This document shows positions 14,857-21,944 of a stretch of 34,401 nucleotides of DNA, piece by piece. This DNA is from a virus, in the IMG/VR virus record IMGVR_UViG_3300021425_000096, positions 1 through 34,401 of that record. One strand, given 5' to 3'. The notes under the pieces are model-generated. The model did not search any database, was not told the DNA's origin, and was given only the letters and a program-made list of their open reading frames with translations. The position numbers and the translations under genes were made by a program. The stretch's first letter is position 1; each line of letters begins with the position of its first letter.

Positions 14857-15832
14857 CGTAAAGTATATCCAACTAGTATCCTCTCGCCTAGTTCTCTTCA
14901 GTCGTAAGAAGGCAGACCTGTATAACTTCAGGTGTCCTTACTGTGGCGATAGTCAGAAGAGAAAGAACAAGGCGAGGGGATATCTTTTTAAGATCAAGAA
15001 TGACTTTGTGTTCAAGTGCCACAACTGCGGCATGGGAAGAACACTTGCAAACTTCTTAAAGGATCAAGATACATTCCTTCATGACCAATATGTTATGGAG
15101 AAGTTTAAGGATGGAAAGACAGGCAAAGGCACAACCGTTCCAAATCCTAAGTTTGAGTTTAAGACTCCAAAATTTGTCAAGAAAGATACAGACCTTGAGA
15201 AGATTTCTTCGCTAAATATTTCTCACCCAGCGAGAGAATATCTTGAGAACCGAGGCATCAAAGATCTAGATTACTTCTACTATTGTCCTAAGTTTAAGGC
15301 TTGGACTAATTCCCAAAAGAAGATGTTTGACAACCTCAAGCAAGATAGTCCCAGAATTATTATTCCATTCCGAGACAAAGAAGGTAACCTCTTTGGATAC
15401 CAAGGCAGATCACTTGCCCCTAAGGCAAAACTAAGATACATCACGATCATGCTGGACGAGGAACAACCCAAGATCTTCGGACTGGATAGAGTAAAAGAAA
15501 ACAAACCTGTTTATATTGTAGAGGGACCATTTGATGCGACCTTCCTTGAAAACTCTGTTGCTATGGCTGGGTCCGACGCTGATGTTCGGACGTTTGGTTG
15601 GAGCAATTATATTTGGGTATTTGATAATGAACCACGCAACAGAGAGATTGTCGCCCGAATCTCCAAAGTCATTGACCGAGGAGATAAGGTAGTCATTTGG
15701 CCTAGAAAAATACAACAAAAGGATATTAACGATATGGTCCTTGCTGGACACGATGTACAAACTCTGGTAGAATCTAATGTCTATCAAGGTTTAGAAGCAA
15801 CCCTTAAATTTAACGACTGGAAGAAAGTATGA
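14843..15832 (+). CDS. 61: DNA primase gp61
   Basis: 329 aa, synthesises the RNA primers for lagging-strand synthesis with gp41. N-terminal zinc-binding domain: FRCPYCGDSQKRKNKARGYL with C31 and C34, then KCHNCGMG with C59 and C62. The catalytic TOPRIM-like region contains VYIVEGPFDATFL and then IWVFDNEPRN. The length agrees with T4 gp61 (342 aa). The start is GTG 14843, overlapping the upstream stop; no ATG is available before the zinc domain. It is separated from gp41 by about 7.5 kb of other genes here, and joins nrdA by ATGA. Confidence 0.93.
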   Translation: MSFLDVKYIQLVSSRLVLFSRKKADLYNFRCPYCGDSQKRKNKARGYLFKIKNDFVFKCHNCGMGRTLANFLKDQDTFLHDQYVMEKFKDGKTGKGTTVPNPKFEFKTPKFVKKDTDLEKISSLNISHPAREYLENRGIKDLDYFYYCPKFKAWTNSQKKMFDNLKQDSPRIIIPFRDKEGNLFGYQGRSLAPKAKLRYITIMLDEEQPKIFGLDRVKENKPVYIVEGPFDATFLENSVAMAGSDADVRTFGWSNYIWVFDNEPRNREIVARISKVIDRGDKVVIWPRKIQQKDINDMVLAGHDVQTLVESNVYQGLEATLKFNDWKKV

Positions 15833-18147
15833 CAAACGGGCACGGTATCAAAGTAAAGAAGCGTAGCGGCGCTGTAGAGGCGCTGAACCTCGATAAGATC
15901 CATAAGATGGTTGAGGAGGCTTGCGAGGGTCTAGGGAGCGGCGTGAGCGCCTCTCAGGTCGAAATGAACTCTGGTCTGCAGTTCTTCGATGGCATCGAGA
16001 CGAAGGACATTCAGGAGATTTTGGTGCGTTCTGCTAGTGATCTGATCAGTCTAGAAACTCCTAACTATCAGTTTGTCGCTGCTCGCCTGCTTCTCTTCGC
16101 AGTTCGTAAGCAAGTCTTTGGAGCAGGATGGGTCAATGGTCATCCATCTGTAGTGGATCATGCTTATAAGTGTGTGTCGAATGGTGTATATGATGGTGAG
16201 ATCTTGCGTAAATATAATGCAGAAGAGTGGGCAAAGATTGATAGTTGGATTGATCATGATCGTGACATGCTATTCACTTATGCAGGTTTACGTCAGGTCG
16301 TTGATAAGTACCTCGTGCAGGATAGATCCAGTGGCGAACTATATGAGACGCCACAATATATGTACATGATGATCGCGGTTACTCTTTTCCAAAACTACCC
16401 TACAGAAACACGTTTAGAGTATGTCAAACGATACTACAACGCAATCAGCAAGCACAAAATCAACATTCCCACACCTATCATGGCGGGAGTGCGAACTCCA
16501 CTTCGACAATTTGCTAGCTGTGTTCTTGTTGATGTTGATGACACCCTCGATTCTATCTTTAGCTCTGATATGGCTATTGGCAGATACGTTGCACAAAGGG
16601 CGGGCATCGGTATCAACGCAGGCAGAATCCGTGGCATCAACGCTAAAATCAGAGGCGGAGAAGTTCAGCACACAGGCGTTATCCCTTTCCTCAAAAAGTT
16701 TGAAGCAACTGTCAGATGCTGCACTCAAAATGGCATCAGAGGTGGATCAGCGACTGTCCATTTCCCAATCTGGCACCAAGAAATAGAAGACATTCTTGTT
16801 CTCAAGAACAACAAAGGAACAGAGGACAACCGCGTTCGCAAACTAGACTATTCAATTCAGACCAGCAAAATCTTCTATGAACGTTTCATCAACAACGAAG
16901 ACATCACCCTCTTCAGTCCGCACGACGTTCCTGGTTTGTATGATGCTTTTGGCACTCCTGGATTTGATGAGTTATATCGCTCTTATGAATCTAATCCAGA
17001 CATTCCAAAGCGATCTATCGGTGGTCAAGAGTTGGTTCTGGCACTCCTAAAGGAGAGAGCAGAGACTGGTCGAATCTATATCATGAACATCGACCACTGT
17101 AATGAGCACTCGTCATTTACTGACAAGGTAAATATGAGTAACCTCTGTCAGGAGATCACACTTCCAACTGATCCTCTTCAGCATATTGATGGTGATGGTG
17201 AGATTGCTCTGTGTATTCTCTCTGCTATCAATGTTGGTAAGATTAACAAACTGGATGATCTAGAGAACCTTTGTGATCTAGCAGTTCGTGGTCTTGAAGA
17301 GTTGATTGATTATCAGGACTATCCTGTTCGTGCTGCTGAAGTTAGCACATTGAACCGCCGTTCTCTTGGCATTGGTTATATCGGTCTAGCACACTACCTC
17401 GCCAAGCACGGAGAACACTACGATGACCCAGCAGCATGGAAACTCGTCCACGACTTGTCTGAATCTTTCCAGTTCTATCTACTCAAGTCAAGCAACACAG
17501 TCGCCAAGGAGAAAGGCAAGTGTGGTTATTTCGATCGAACGAAGTATGCAGACGGTATTCTCCCAATCGACACTTACAAACGTGACATCGATGAATTCTG
17601 TGGAGAAGAACTGAACCATGATTGGGAAAGTCTTAGAGAATCTATCAGAACCCACGGTCTTAGGCACTCAACACTGTCCGCACAAATGCCTTCAGAGAGC
17701 AGTTCCGTTGTGTCAAATGCCACAAACGGAATCGAGCCTCCTAGAGCATACATGTCCGTTAAAAAGTCAAAGAAGGGACCACTCAAGCAAATCGTTCCTC
17801 AGTATGGTAGTCTCAAGAATAACTACACTCTTCTCTGGGACATGAAGGACAACGATGGTTACATCAAAGTTGTCGCTGCGATGCAAAAGTTCTTTGACCA
17901 GGCGATCTCTGGCAACTGGAGTTATAATCCAGAGAATTATGACAACGCTGAGGTGCCAGTTTCTATTATGGCAGGTGACTTCCTAAAGACATACAAGTAT
18001 GGTTGGAAGACTTCTTATTATCAGAACACTTACGACCAGAAAGGAGAAGAACTTGAGCTGACTGCAGAGAAAAAAGAATCAATAGAAGATTTACTTAACC
18101 AAATTCTAGAAACAGAGGAAGAAGATTGTGACAGTTGCAAAATTTAG
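15829..18147 (+). CDS. nrdA: Ribonucleotide reductase class Ia, large subunit NrdA
   Basis: 772 aa, reduces ribonucleoside diphosphates to deoxy forms. An N-terminal ATP-cone-like region begins IKVKKRSGAVEALNLDKIH. Catalytic residues are all present: C231 (FASCVLVD) and C462 (ALCILSAINVG) as the disulfide pair; N438, C440 (thiyl radical) and E442 in SNLCQE; Y730-Y731 in KTSYYQNT for radical transfer; and a C-terminal CDSCKI tail (C767, C770) for re-reduction by thioredoxin. Numbering is almost that of the E. coli enzyme. Coupled to gp61 by ATGA; nrdB follows directly. Confidence 0.97.
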   Translation: MTNGHGIKVKKRSGAVEALNLDKIHKMVEEACEGLGSGVSASQVEMNSGLQFFDGIETKDIQEILVRSASDLISLETPNYQFVAARLLLFAVRKQVFGAGWVNGHPSVVDHAYKCVSNGVYDGEILRKYNAEEWAKIDSWIDHDRDMLFTYAGLRQVVDKYLVQDRSSGELYETPQYMYMMIAVTLFQNYPTETRLEYVKRYYNAISKHKINIPTPIMAGVRTPLRQFASCVLVDVDDTLDSIFSSDMAIGRYVAQRAGIGINAGRIRGINAKIRGGEVQHTGVIPFLKKFEATVRCCTQNGIRGGSATVHFPIWHQEIEDILVLKNNKGTEDNRVRKLDYSIQTSKIFYERFINNEDITLFSPHDVPGLYDAFGTPGFDELYRSYESNPDIPKRSIGGQELVLALLKERAETGRIYIMNIDHCNEHSSFTDKVNMSNLCQEITLPTDPLQHIDGDGEIALCILSAINVGKINKLDDLENLCDLAVRGLEELIDYQDYPVRAAEVSTLNRRSLGIGYIGLAHYLAKHGEHYDDPAAWKLVHDLSESFQFYLLKSSNTVAKEKGKCGYFDRTKYADGILPIDTYKRDIDEFCGEELNHDWESLRESIRTHGLRHSTLSAQMPSESSSVVSNATNGIEPPRAYMSVKKSKKGPLKQIVPQYGSLKNNYTLLWDMKDNDGYIKVVAAMQKFFDQAISGNWSYNPENYDNAEVPVSIMAGDFLKTYKYGWKTSYYQNTYDQKGEELELTAEKKESIEDLLNQILETEEEDCDSCKI

Positions 18148-18181
18148 AACGAGCGAACCAATGCGTAGTAAAGTAGAAGGG

Positions 18182-19312
18182 ATGACGGTGTTTAACACCA
18201 CCCAACTAGACAGTACAAAACAAAAGATGTTCTTTGGACCCCCTCTTGGGGTCCAACGCTATGACAAATTTAAGTATCCTGTGTTTGATAAACTGACACA
18301 GCAACAACTTGGTTATTTCTGGCGTCCAGAAGAAGTATCATTGCAGAAGGATCGTGCCGACTATCAAACACTTAATGCAGCACAAAAGCACATCTTCACT
18401 AGTAACCTTAAGTACCAAATCCTCTTGGATTCTGTACAAGGGCGTGGTCCTGGGATGGCTTTTATGCCTTACTGTTCATTACCTGAACTAGAAGGTGCCA
18501 TGAACATTTGGCAGACTATGGAGATGGTTCATAGTCGCTCCTATACCCACATCATCAAGAACGTGTATGCTGATCCCTCTGATGTCTTTGACAAGATCCT
18601 AGACGACGAAAAGATCCTTTCACGAGCAAAGTCTGTTACTCATGCTTATGATGACTTCCTACGTGCAGCACAAGAGTGGGGTGCTGGTAGAATGTGGGAA
18701 CACCAACTTGATGGCGTACCTCTAGCACAAGAAGAACTCCATGAACTCAAAAGAAAATTATATCGAGCGGTCGCTAATGTCTATATCCTTGAGGGAATTA
18801 GATTTTACGTCTCGTTTGCTTGCTCTTTCGCATTCGGGGAACTTAAACTTCTGGAAGGAAGTGCTAAAATTATCGGACTCATCGCAAGAGATGAATCCCA
18901 ACACATGACAATCACTCAAAACATTATGAATAAGTGGCGTGATGGTGATGATCCTGACATGGTTGAAATTGCAAAGGAGGAGCAAGATAATGTTTATGAA
19001 ATGTTCAAGCAATGTGTCGAAGAAGAAAAACTTTGGGCAGAATATTTGTTTAAGGATGGTTCTATTATTGGTCTTAACGACAAACTACTGGCAAAGTATG
19101 TTGAATGGACTGCCAATAGACGTTTGAAGTCTATTGGACTAAAAGCAATCTTTGATACTCCTGTCAGTAATAATCCTCTGCCTTGGACAGAGCACTGGTT
19201 GTCTTCTAAGGGTATGCAAGTAGCACCACAGGAGACAGAAGTAGAATCTTACCTTATCGGGAGCATTAAACAAGATGTTAAAAAGGATACGTTCGCTGGT
19301 TTCCAGCTATGA
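18182..19312 (+). CDS. nrdB: Ribonucleotide reductase class Ia, small subunit NrdB
   Basis: 376 aa, carries the di-iron centre and tyrosyl radical. Ligands are visible: D83, E114, H117, E204, E238, H241; the radical tyrosine is Y121 (in MEMVHSRSYTHII). I chose ATG 18182, which gives exactly the E. coli NrdB length; in-frame GTG 18128 and ATG 18161 would add up to 18 residues, and the GTG overlaps nrdA. The Shine-Dalgarno for 18182 is poor (GAAGGG directly abuts the ATG), so the longer form cannot be excluded. A 7-bp hairpin lies within the early codons. Confidence 0.94.
   Translation: MTVFNTTQLDSTKQKMFFGPPLGVQRYDKFKYPVFDKLTQQQLGYFWRPEEVSLQKDRADYQTLNAAQKHIFTSNLKYQILLDSVQGRGPGMAFMPYCSLPELEGAMNIWQTMEMVHSRSYTHIIKNVYADPSDVFDKILDDEKILSRAKSVTHAYDDFLRAAQEWGAGRMWEHQLDGVPLAQEELHELKRKLYRAVANVYILEGIRFYVSFACSFAFGELKLLEGSAKIIGLIARDESQHMTITQNIMNKWRDGDDPDMVEIAKEEQDNVYEMFKQCVEEEKLWAEYLFKDGSIIGLNDKLLAKYVEWTANRRLKSIGLKAIFDTPVSNNPLPWTEHWLSSKGMQVAPQETEVESYLIGSIKQDVKKDTFAGFQL
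18236..18254 (+). repeat. Hairpin inside the start of nrdB
   Basis: GGACCCC (18236-18242) and GGGGTCC (18248-18254) form a perfect 7-bp stem with a 5-nt loop, within codons for GPPLGV. No T-run follows, so it is not a terminator. It may be a by-product of the encoded peptide. Confidence 0.5.
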
Positions 19313-19470
19313 CAAAAAATTCTTTGCCTGGTTGGAAGGTGAGAGCTCTTCAAGATCCAAATCTTCCAGAGAAACAAGTACAAGTCCTGCTTCACGGTCC
19401 AAAGTGTCTGACCGACGCATGGTTCCTCCAAGCAATGAAAATCAAATACCAGATCCGTGGGACTGACTAA
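19309..19470 (+). CDS. Very small protein (53 aa) coupled to nrdB
   Basis: ATG 19309 overlaps the nrdB stop (ATGA) and reads 53 codons to TAA at 19470. It begins MTKNSLPGWKVRALQDPNLP and includes HGPKCLTDAWFLQAMKIKYQ. No family is recognised. The ATGA coupling and the absence of any other use for this 160-nt stretch between nrdB and the next gene support it as a real gene. The stop codon lies within the late-type octamer at 19466. Confidence 0.62.
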   Translation: MTKNSLPGWKVRALQDPNLPEKQVQVLLHGPKCLTDAWFLQAMKIKYQIRGTD

Positions 19471-19473
19471 ATA
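19466..19473 (+). promoter_or_regulatory. Late promoter-like octamer (ACTAAATA)
   Basis: Same octamer as before the fibre genes at 30258 and 32894. Followed by GGAGG at 19477-19481 and the GIY-YIG gene. Confidence 0.55.
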
Positions 19474-19496
19474 ATTGGAGGTTATGTTATGATGAT

Positions 19497-19928
19497 GTGG
19501 AAGAAAGTTACCCAAACCCTTGGAAGTATATGGGCACCGTGTTTGATGGGAGCCTTATTGGGGACAACTGGGGTTTTGTTTATAAAATTACCAATCAGTC
19601 CAACGGTCGATCGTACATTGGGCGAAAGTATTTTTGGCAAAAAAGAAAACCCAAAGGCGCTAAAAGGCGAGTTACAAGTGAAAGTGATTGGAAGCGGTAT
19701 TACGGATCGTGTCCAGAACTCAAAGACGACATCAAACTCTTTGGAAAGGAATGTTTCTCCAGAGAAATCCTGTCATTGCACAGGACACCAGGAAGGGTCA
19801 ATTACGAAGAGACCCGACAACTTTTTCTTAACGACGTTTTGACAGAGGCACTTGACAATGGAACGCCTGCGTACTATAATTCGAACATCCTCGGACGTTA
19901 TTACAGGAAAGACTATTTTGATTGCTAA
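19497..19928 (+). CDS. GIY-YIG family nuclease (Seg-like)
   Basis: 143 aa. GFVYKITNQSNGRSYIGRKY is the GIY-YIG core (variant FVY...YIG), followed by a lysine-rich segment, SDWKRYYGS, LFGKECFSREIL and the glutamate in NYEETRQLF; the layout resembles T4 Seg-type free-standing homing endonucleases. These cut DNA and promote their own spread, or act on rival phage DNA. The only standard start upstream of the domain is GTG 19497, about 15 nt after GGAGG, which is distant; ATG 19530 would be the next. The C-terminus overlaps the lysozyme-like gene. Confidence 0.82.
   Translation: MEESYPNPWKYMGTVFDGSLIGDNWGFVYKITNQSNGRSYIGRKYFWQKRKPKGAKRRVTSESDWKRYYGSCPELKDDIKLFGKECFSREILSLHRTPGRVNYEETRQLFLNDVLTEALDNGTPAYYNSNILGRYYRKDYFDC
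19852..19880 (+). promoter_or_regulatory. Perfect sigma-70 promoter in the lysozyme 5' end
   Basis: TTGACA (19852-19857), 17-nt spacer, TATAAT (19875-19880): all 12 consensus bases. Transcription would start near 19887, downstream of the first possible lysozyme ATG at 19858. Confidence 0.75.
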
Positions 19929-20505
19929 CATTTTGATTGCCTCTGCTGCTCTTGCTGTGGGACTTACTGGTCCTCAGATTCCTAATGCAACGGAGGCACC
20001 TGAGATGCCTGAGATCCAACCACTTCCCGTAATCCCATACGAAGCATCATGGAAGTGTGAGGATTGCTCCCCTGAAGAACAGTATGTCCTCGAACAACTC
20101 CAAGAACACACCAAGATCTCAGATCGTAATGCTCTTGCAACGATCATGGGTAACATTAAACAGGAAAGCAAGTTCATTCCCAACATATGCGAGGGAGGGG
20201 CTAGAGTTTCTTACCGCAATTGCACTCGCGGGGGTTATGGTCTTATTCAATGGACCTCAATAAATCGTTATAATAATCTAGGAAAGTTCTGTAAGAACTA
20301 TGGATGTGACCCAAGCAGTCTGGAAGGTCAAACTCGTTACATGATTAACGAATCTGTATTCCAACGCTACCTCCCTATGTTTGAGGGTCCTGGGCAAACT
20401 GTTAGTCAGTACATGGTTCCTGCTTATTATTGGTTGGGGTGGGGTATCAAAGGTAATCGTGAGTTGTATGCATATGACTACACTAAAAAATTGCAGTGGG
20501 GATGA
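19858..20505 (+). CDS. Membrane-anchored lysozyme-like protein
   Basis: 215 aa from ATG 19858. A single hydrophobic segment (TILIANILIASAALAVGLTG, about 18-37) is followed by a proline-rich linker and a domain with RNALATIMGNIKQESKFIPN, GGYGLIQWTS and YMINES. That layout, with the glutamate in IKQESKF as candidate catalytic residue, resembles the phage tail lysozyme family (Phage_lysozyme2). It would cut peptidoglycan; the anchor suggests signal-arrest or envelope localisation. Start uncertain: TTG 19918 has AGGA at 9-nt spacing and lies after the promoter, and ATG 20005 has GGAGG (19992-19996) and would remove the membrane segment. Confidence 0.8.
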   Translation: MERLRTIIRTSSDVITGKTILIANILIASAALAVGLTGPQIPNATEAPEMPEIQPLPVIPYEASWKCEDCSPEEQYVLEQLQEHTKISDRNALATIMGNIKQESKFIPNICEGGARVSYRNCTRGGYGLIQWTSINRYNNLGKFCKNYGCDPSSLEGQTRYMINESVFQRYLPMFEGPGQTVSQYMVPAYYWLGWGIKGNRELYAYDYTKKLQWG

Positions 20506-21038
20506 ATTATATTTTTAGTCATAATTTCTATGTACAATTCAAGGCACCAAATTCAGAACAGTTAATTGCTAAGTTAAATACTGAGACAAACATAGACAAT
20601 TCTTCCTTTAACTGGGGAGATAAGTGTGAAGTTGATAGAGTTCCTCTACAGCATGAAGATTACATGAATCTATTGCAACCAAGTGTAGATGAATTATCTA
20701 AGAGAATTGGAAAACCTTTCGGTTTTATAGTAGGCGATCCTTGGTTGAATATATACAGTCAAGGTGGTTACCAAGAACTGCATGATCATTGGGATGAAGA
20801 CATCGCTTGTGTATTTTTCTTTGATGATGGAAACAATTTTTACTTTAGAGATAGACACAATACAGAAATCTCATTTCCAATGAGACAGTTACTAGATTGC
20901 AGCGAGTATTGGACACCAGAAGTTAGTGCTGGAGACATCATTTTCTTCCCTGCTCATATGCTACATGGTGTTAGTAAAAACACTAGCACGAAACTTAGAA
21001 AAACTTTGTCGTGTAATTTTAAGTTGCTTGACAAATAA
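20502..21038 (+). CDS. 2OG-Fe(II) oxygenase
   Basis: 178 aa. LHDHWDED contains the HxD iron ligands (probably H96 and D98), and the C-terminal SAGDIIFFPAHMLHGVSKNT provides H155, with R166 as the likely 2-oxoglutarate anchor. These dioxygenases hydroxylate proteins, nucleic acids or small molecules; several occur in marine T4-like phages without known targets. ATG 20502 overlaps the lysozyme stop (ATGA). Its 3' end carries the -35 of the tRNA promoter. Confidence 0.85.
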   Translation: MNYIFSHNFYVQFKAPNSEQLIAKLNTETNIDNSSFNWGDKCEVDRVPLQHEDYMNLLQPSVDELSKRIGKPFGFIVGDPWLNIYSQGGYQELHDHWDEDIACVFFFDDGNNFYFRDRHNTEISFPMRQLLDCSEYWTPEVSAGDIIFFPAHMLHGVSKNTSTKLRKTLSCNFKLLDK

Positions 21039-21056
21039 CTAAACACCCCATATAAT
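21028..21056 (+). promoter_or_regulatory. Perfect sigma-70 promoter for tRNA cluster
   Basis: TTGACA (21028-21033), 17-nt spacer, TATAAT (21051-21056). Predicted start near 21063, 8 nt before tRNA-Arg. The -10 lies in the loop of a CCCCA/TGGGG palindrome (21046-21062). Confidence 0.85.
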
Positions 21057-21070
21057 GTGGGGATATTCAT

Positions 21071-21144
21071 GACTCAATAGCTCAGCTGGACAGAGCAACT
21101 GCCTTCTAAGCAGTCGGTCGTAGGTTCGAATCCTACTTGAGTCG
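21071..21144 (+). tRNA. tRNA-Arg (UCU)
   Basis: Acceptor GACTCAA pairs with TTGAGTC. The D-arm has AGCTCAGCTGG, the anticodon stem is ACTGC/GCAGT with loop CTTCTAA (anticodon TCT), and the T-arm has GGTTCGAATCC. Reads AGA/AGG. CCA is not encoded directly after the discriminator G. Confidence 0.96.
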
Positions 21145-21147
21145 CCA

Positions 21148-21230
21148 GTCGGTATGGCGGAATTGGTAGACGCGCTGGGTTTAGGTTCCAGTGTCCTTGC
21201 GACGTGGAGGTTCAAGTCCTCTTACCGACA
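21148..21230 (+). tRNA. tRNA-Leu (UAG)
   Basis: Acceptor GTCGGTA pairs with TACCGAC. Anticodon stem CTGGG/TCCAG (one wobble) with loop TTTAGGT gives anticodon TAG. A variable arm follows and the T-arm is GGTTCAAGTCC. 83 nt, class II as expected for leucine. It begins 3 nt after tRNA-Arg. Confidence 0.95.
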
Positions 21231-21232
21231 TT

Positions 21233-21304
21233 GCCCGAATAGCGCAGCGGTAGCGCACCTCCTTTACACGGAGATGGTCGGGGGTTCGAATCCCTCTTCG
21301 GGCA
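21233..21304 (+). tRNA. tRNA-Val (UAC)
   Basis: Acceptor GCCCGAA pairs with TTCGGGC. D-stem GCGC/GCGC; anticodon stem CCTCC/GGAGA (mostly paired) with loop TTTACAC (anticodon TAC); T-arm GGTTCGAATCC. It begins 2 nt after tRNA-Leu. Confidence 0.95.
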
Positions 21305-21332
21305 TTCTCACTAAGAGGTTAAATGCTAAAAA

Positions 21333-21581
21333 ATGCTAACAGCAAGATGCAAAGTTTGTCGCAGAGAACTGACAAGCACTAGCAAAGTTCAGTTCTGTGG
21401 TTGTCCTAATCAGATGAGGGTTGTAGATGACATTGTTGGAGCAGTTGATTTAGGGGAGGTCGTTCTAGTCAATCATGAAAAGAATATTAAATATAACGGG
21501 ATTCTAACAGAAAGTGACCTAAAATACCAGGAAGACCGACGCAAACGAAAGGTCCGACGACTTGAATTTGAGGAACGCTAA
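21333..21581 (+). CDS. Small cysteine-containing protein, probable zinc ribbon
   Basis: 82 aa. N-terminal CKVCRRELTSTSKVQFCGC has CxxC and CxC spaced as a small zinc-binding knuckle, followed by beta-rich DDIVGAVDLGEVVLVN and a charged C-terminal helix with DRRKRKVRRLEFEER. I recall similar short proteins in T4-like cyanophages, but no function. ATG 21333 has AAGAGG upstream at a long spacing. It lies between tRNA genes and is joined to the next gene by a TAATG overlap. Confidence 0.75.
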   Translation: MLTARCKVCRRELTSTSKVQFCGCPNQMRVVDDIVGAVDLGEVVLVNHEKNIKYNGILTESDLKYQEDRRKRKVRRLEFEER

Positions 21582-21787
21582 TGATCAATCTGGACGCCCG
21601 CTACCATTCTTACCTTCACACTAAAAAATGTTTTAATATTCATGGTCAGTGTGAAAATGTAATTGGGTATGGATGGACAGATGATGGTCTTACGATCGAT
21701 GGATATTATGTCTTGACAAAGAACTATAAACTGTACTATAATCTCGAAGAACAGTTTGTCCGCATGGAAGAATGGCAGAGTGGTTGA
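21581..21787 (+). CDS. Small hypothetical protein overlapping tRNA-Ser
   Basis: 68 aa, begins MINLDARYHSYLHTKKCFNI and is rich in aromatic residues (YYVLTKNYKLYYNLEE). GAGGA precedes the ATG, and the stop codon of the previous gene overlaps it by one base. The last 22 nt lie within tRNA-Ser, so the mRNA and tRNA precursor compete for those bases. A perfect sigma-70 promoter for tRNA-Ser is embedded in this reading frame. Function unknown. Confidence 0.68.
   Translation: MINLDARYHSYLHTKKCFNIHGQCENVIGYGWTDDGLTIDGYYVLTKNYKLYYNLEEQFVRMEEWQSG
21713..21742 (+). promoter_or_regulatory. Perfect sigma-70 promoter for tRNA-Ser/Pro
   Basis: TTGACA (21713-21718), 18-nt spacer, TATAAT (21737-21742). Predicted start near 21749, about 17 nt before tRNA-Ser. 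Confidence 0.8.
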
Positions 21788-21851
21788 TTGCACCAGTCTT
21801 GAAAACTGGAGAGGTTCGTAGCCTCCGCGAGTTCGAATCTCGCTTCTTCCT
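21766..21851 (+). tRNA. tRNA-Ser (UGA)
   Basis: Acceptor GGAAGAA pairs with TTCTTCC. Anticodon stem CCAGT/ACTGG with loop CTTGAAA gives TGA. A long variable arm follows, and the T-arm is GAGTTCGAATCTC. The discriminator would be T, unusual for serine, and CCA follows at 21852-21854, directly before tRNA-Pro. The 5' end overlaps the preceding reading frame. Confidence 0.95.
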
Positions 21852-21854
21852 CCA

Positions 21855-21928
21855 CGGGGTGTAGCGCAGTTTGGTAGCGCGGTTGCTTTGGGAGCAATAG
21901 GTCGCAGGTTCGAATCCTGTCACCCCGA
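21855..21928 (+). tRNA. tRNA-Pro (UGG)
   Basis: Acceptor CGGGGTG pairs with CACCCCG. D-stem GCGC/GCGC; anticodon stem GTTGC/GCAAT (one wobble) with loop TTTGGGA (anticodon TGG); T-arm GGTTCGAATCC. It abuts the tRNA-Ser 3' CCA with no spacer. Confidence 0.96.
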
Positions 21929-21944
21929 CTTGCAATAATTAATT

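Noticed and set aside
18128-18181. Extended N-terminus of NrdB from GTG 18128
   Set aside because: The shorter form from 18182 has exactly the E. coli length and ligand numbering; the extension has no family counterpart. Not fully excluded.
19489-19842. Reading frame MMMWKKVTQTLGS... with an excellent Shine-Dalgarno
   Set aside because: It lies in another frame of the GIY-YIG gene, whose protein has clear family motifs, and its own sequence shows no conserved pattern. Kept only as a start-site puzzle.
21333-21581. Call of a transcription factor from the CxxC/CxC motif
   Set aside because: The cysteines support only a small zinc-binding knuckle; no DNA-binding domain is recognisable.
21690-21935. 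Minus-strand frame across tRNA-Ser/Pro
   Set aside because: Overlaps two clear tRNA genes; peptides of this kind are a common false call over tRNAs.
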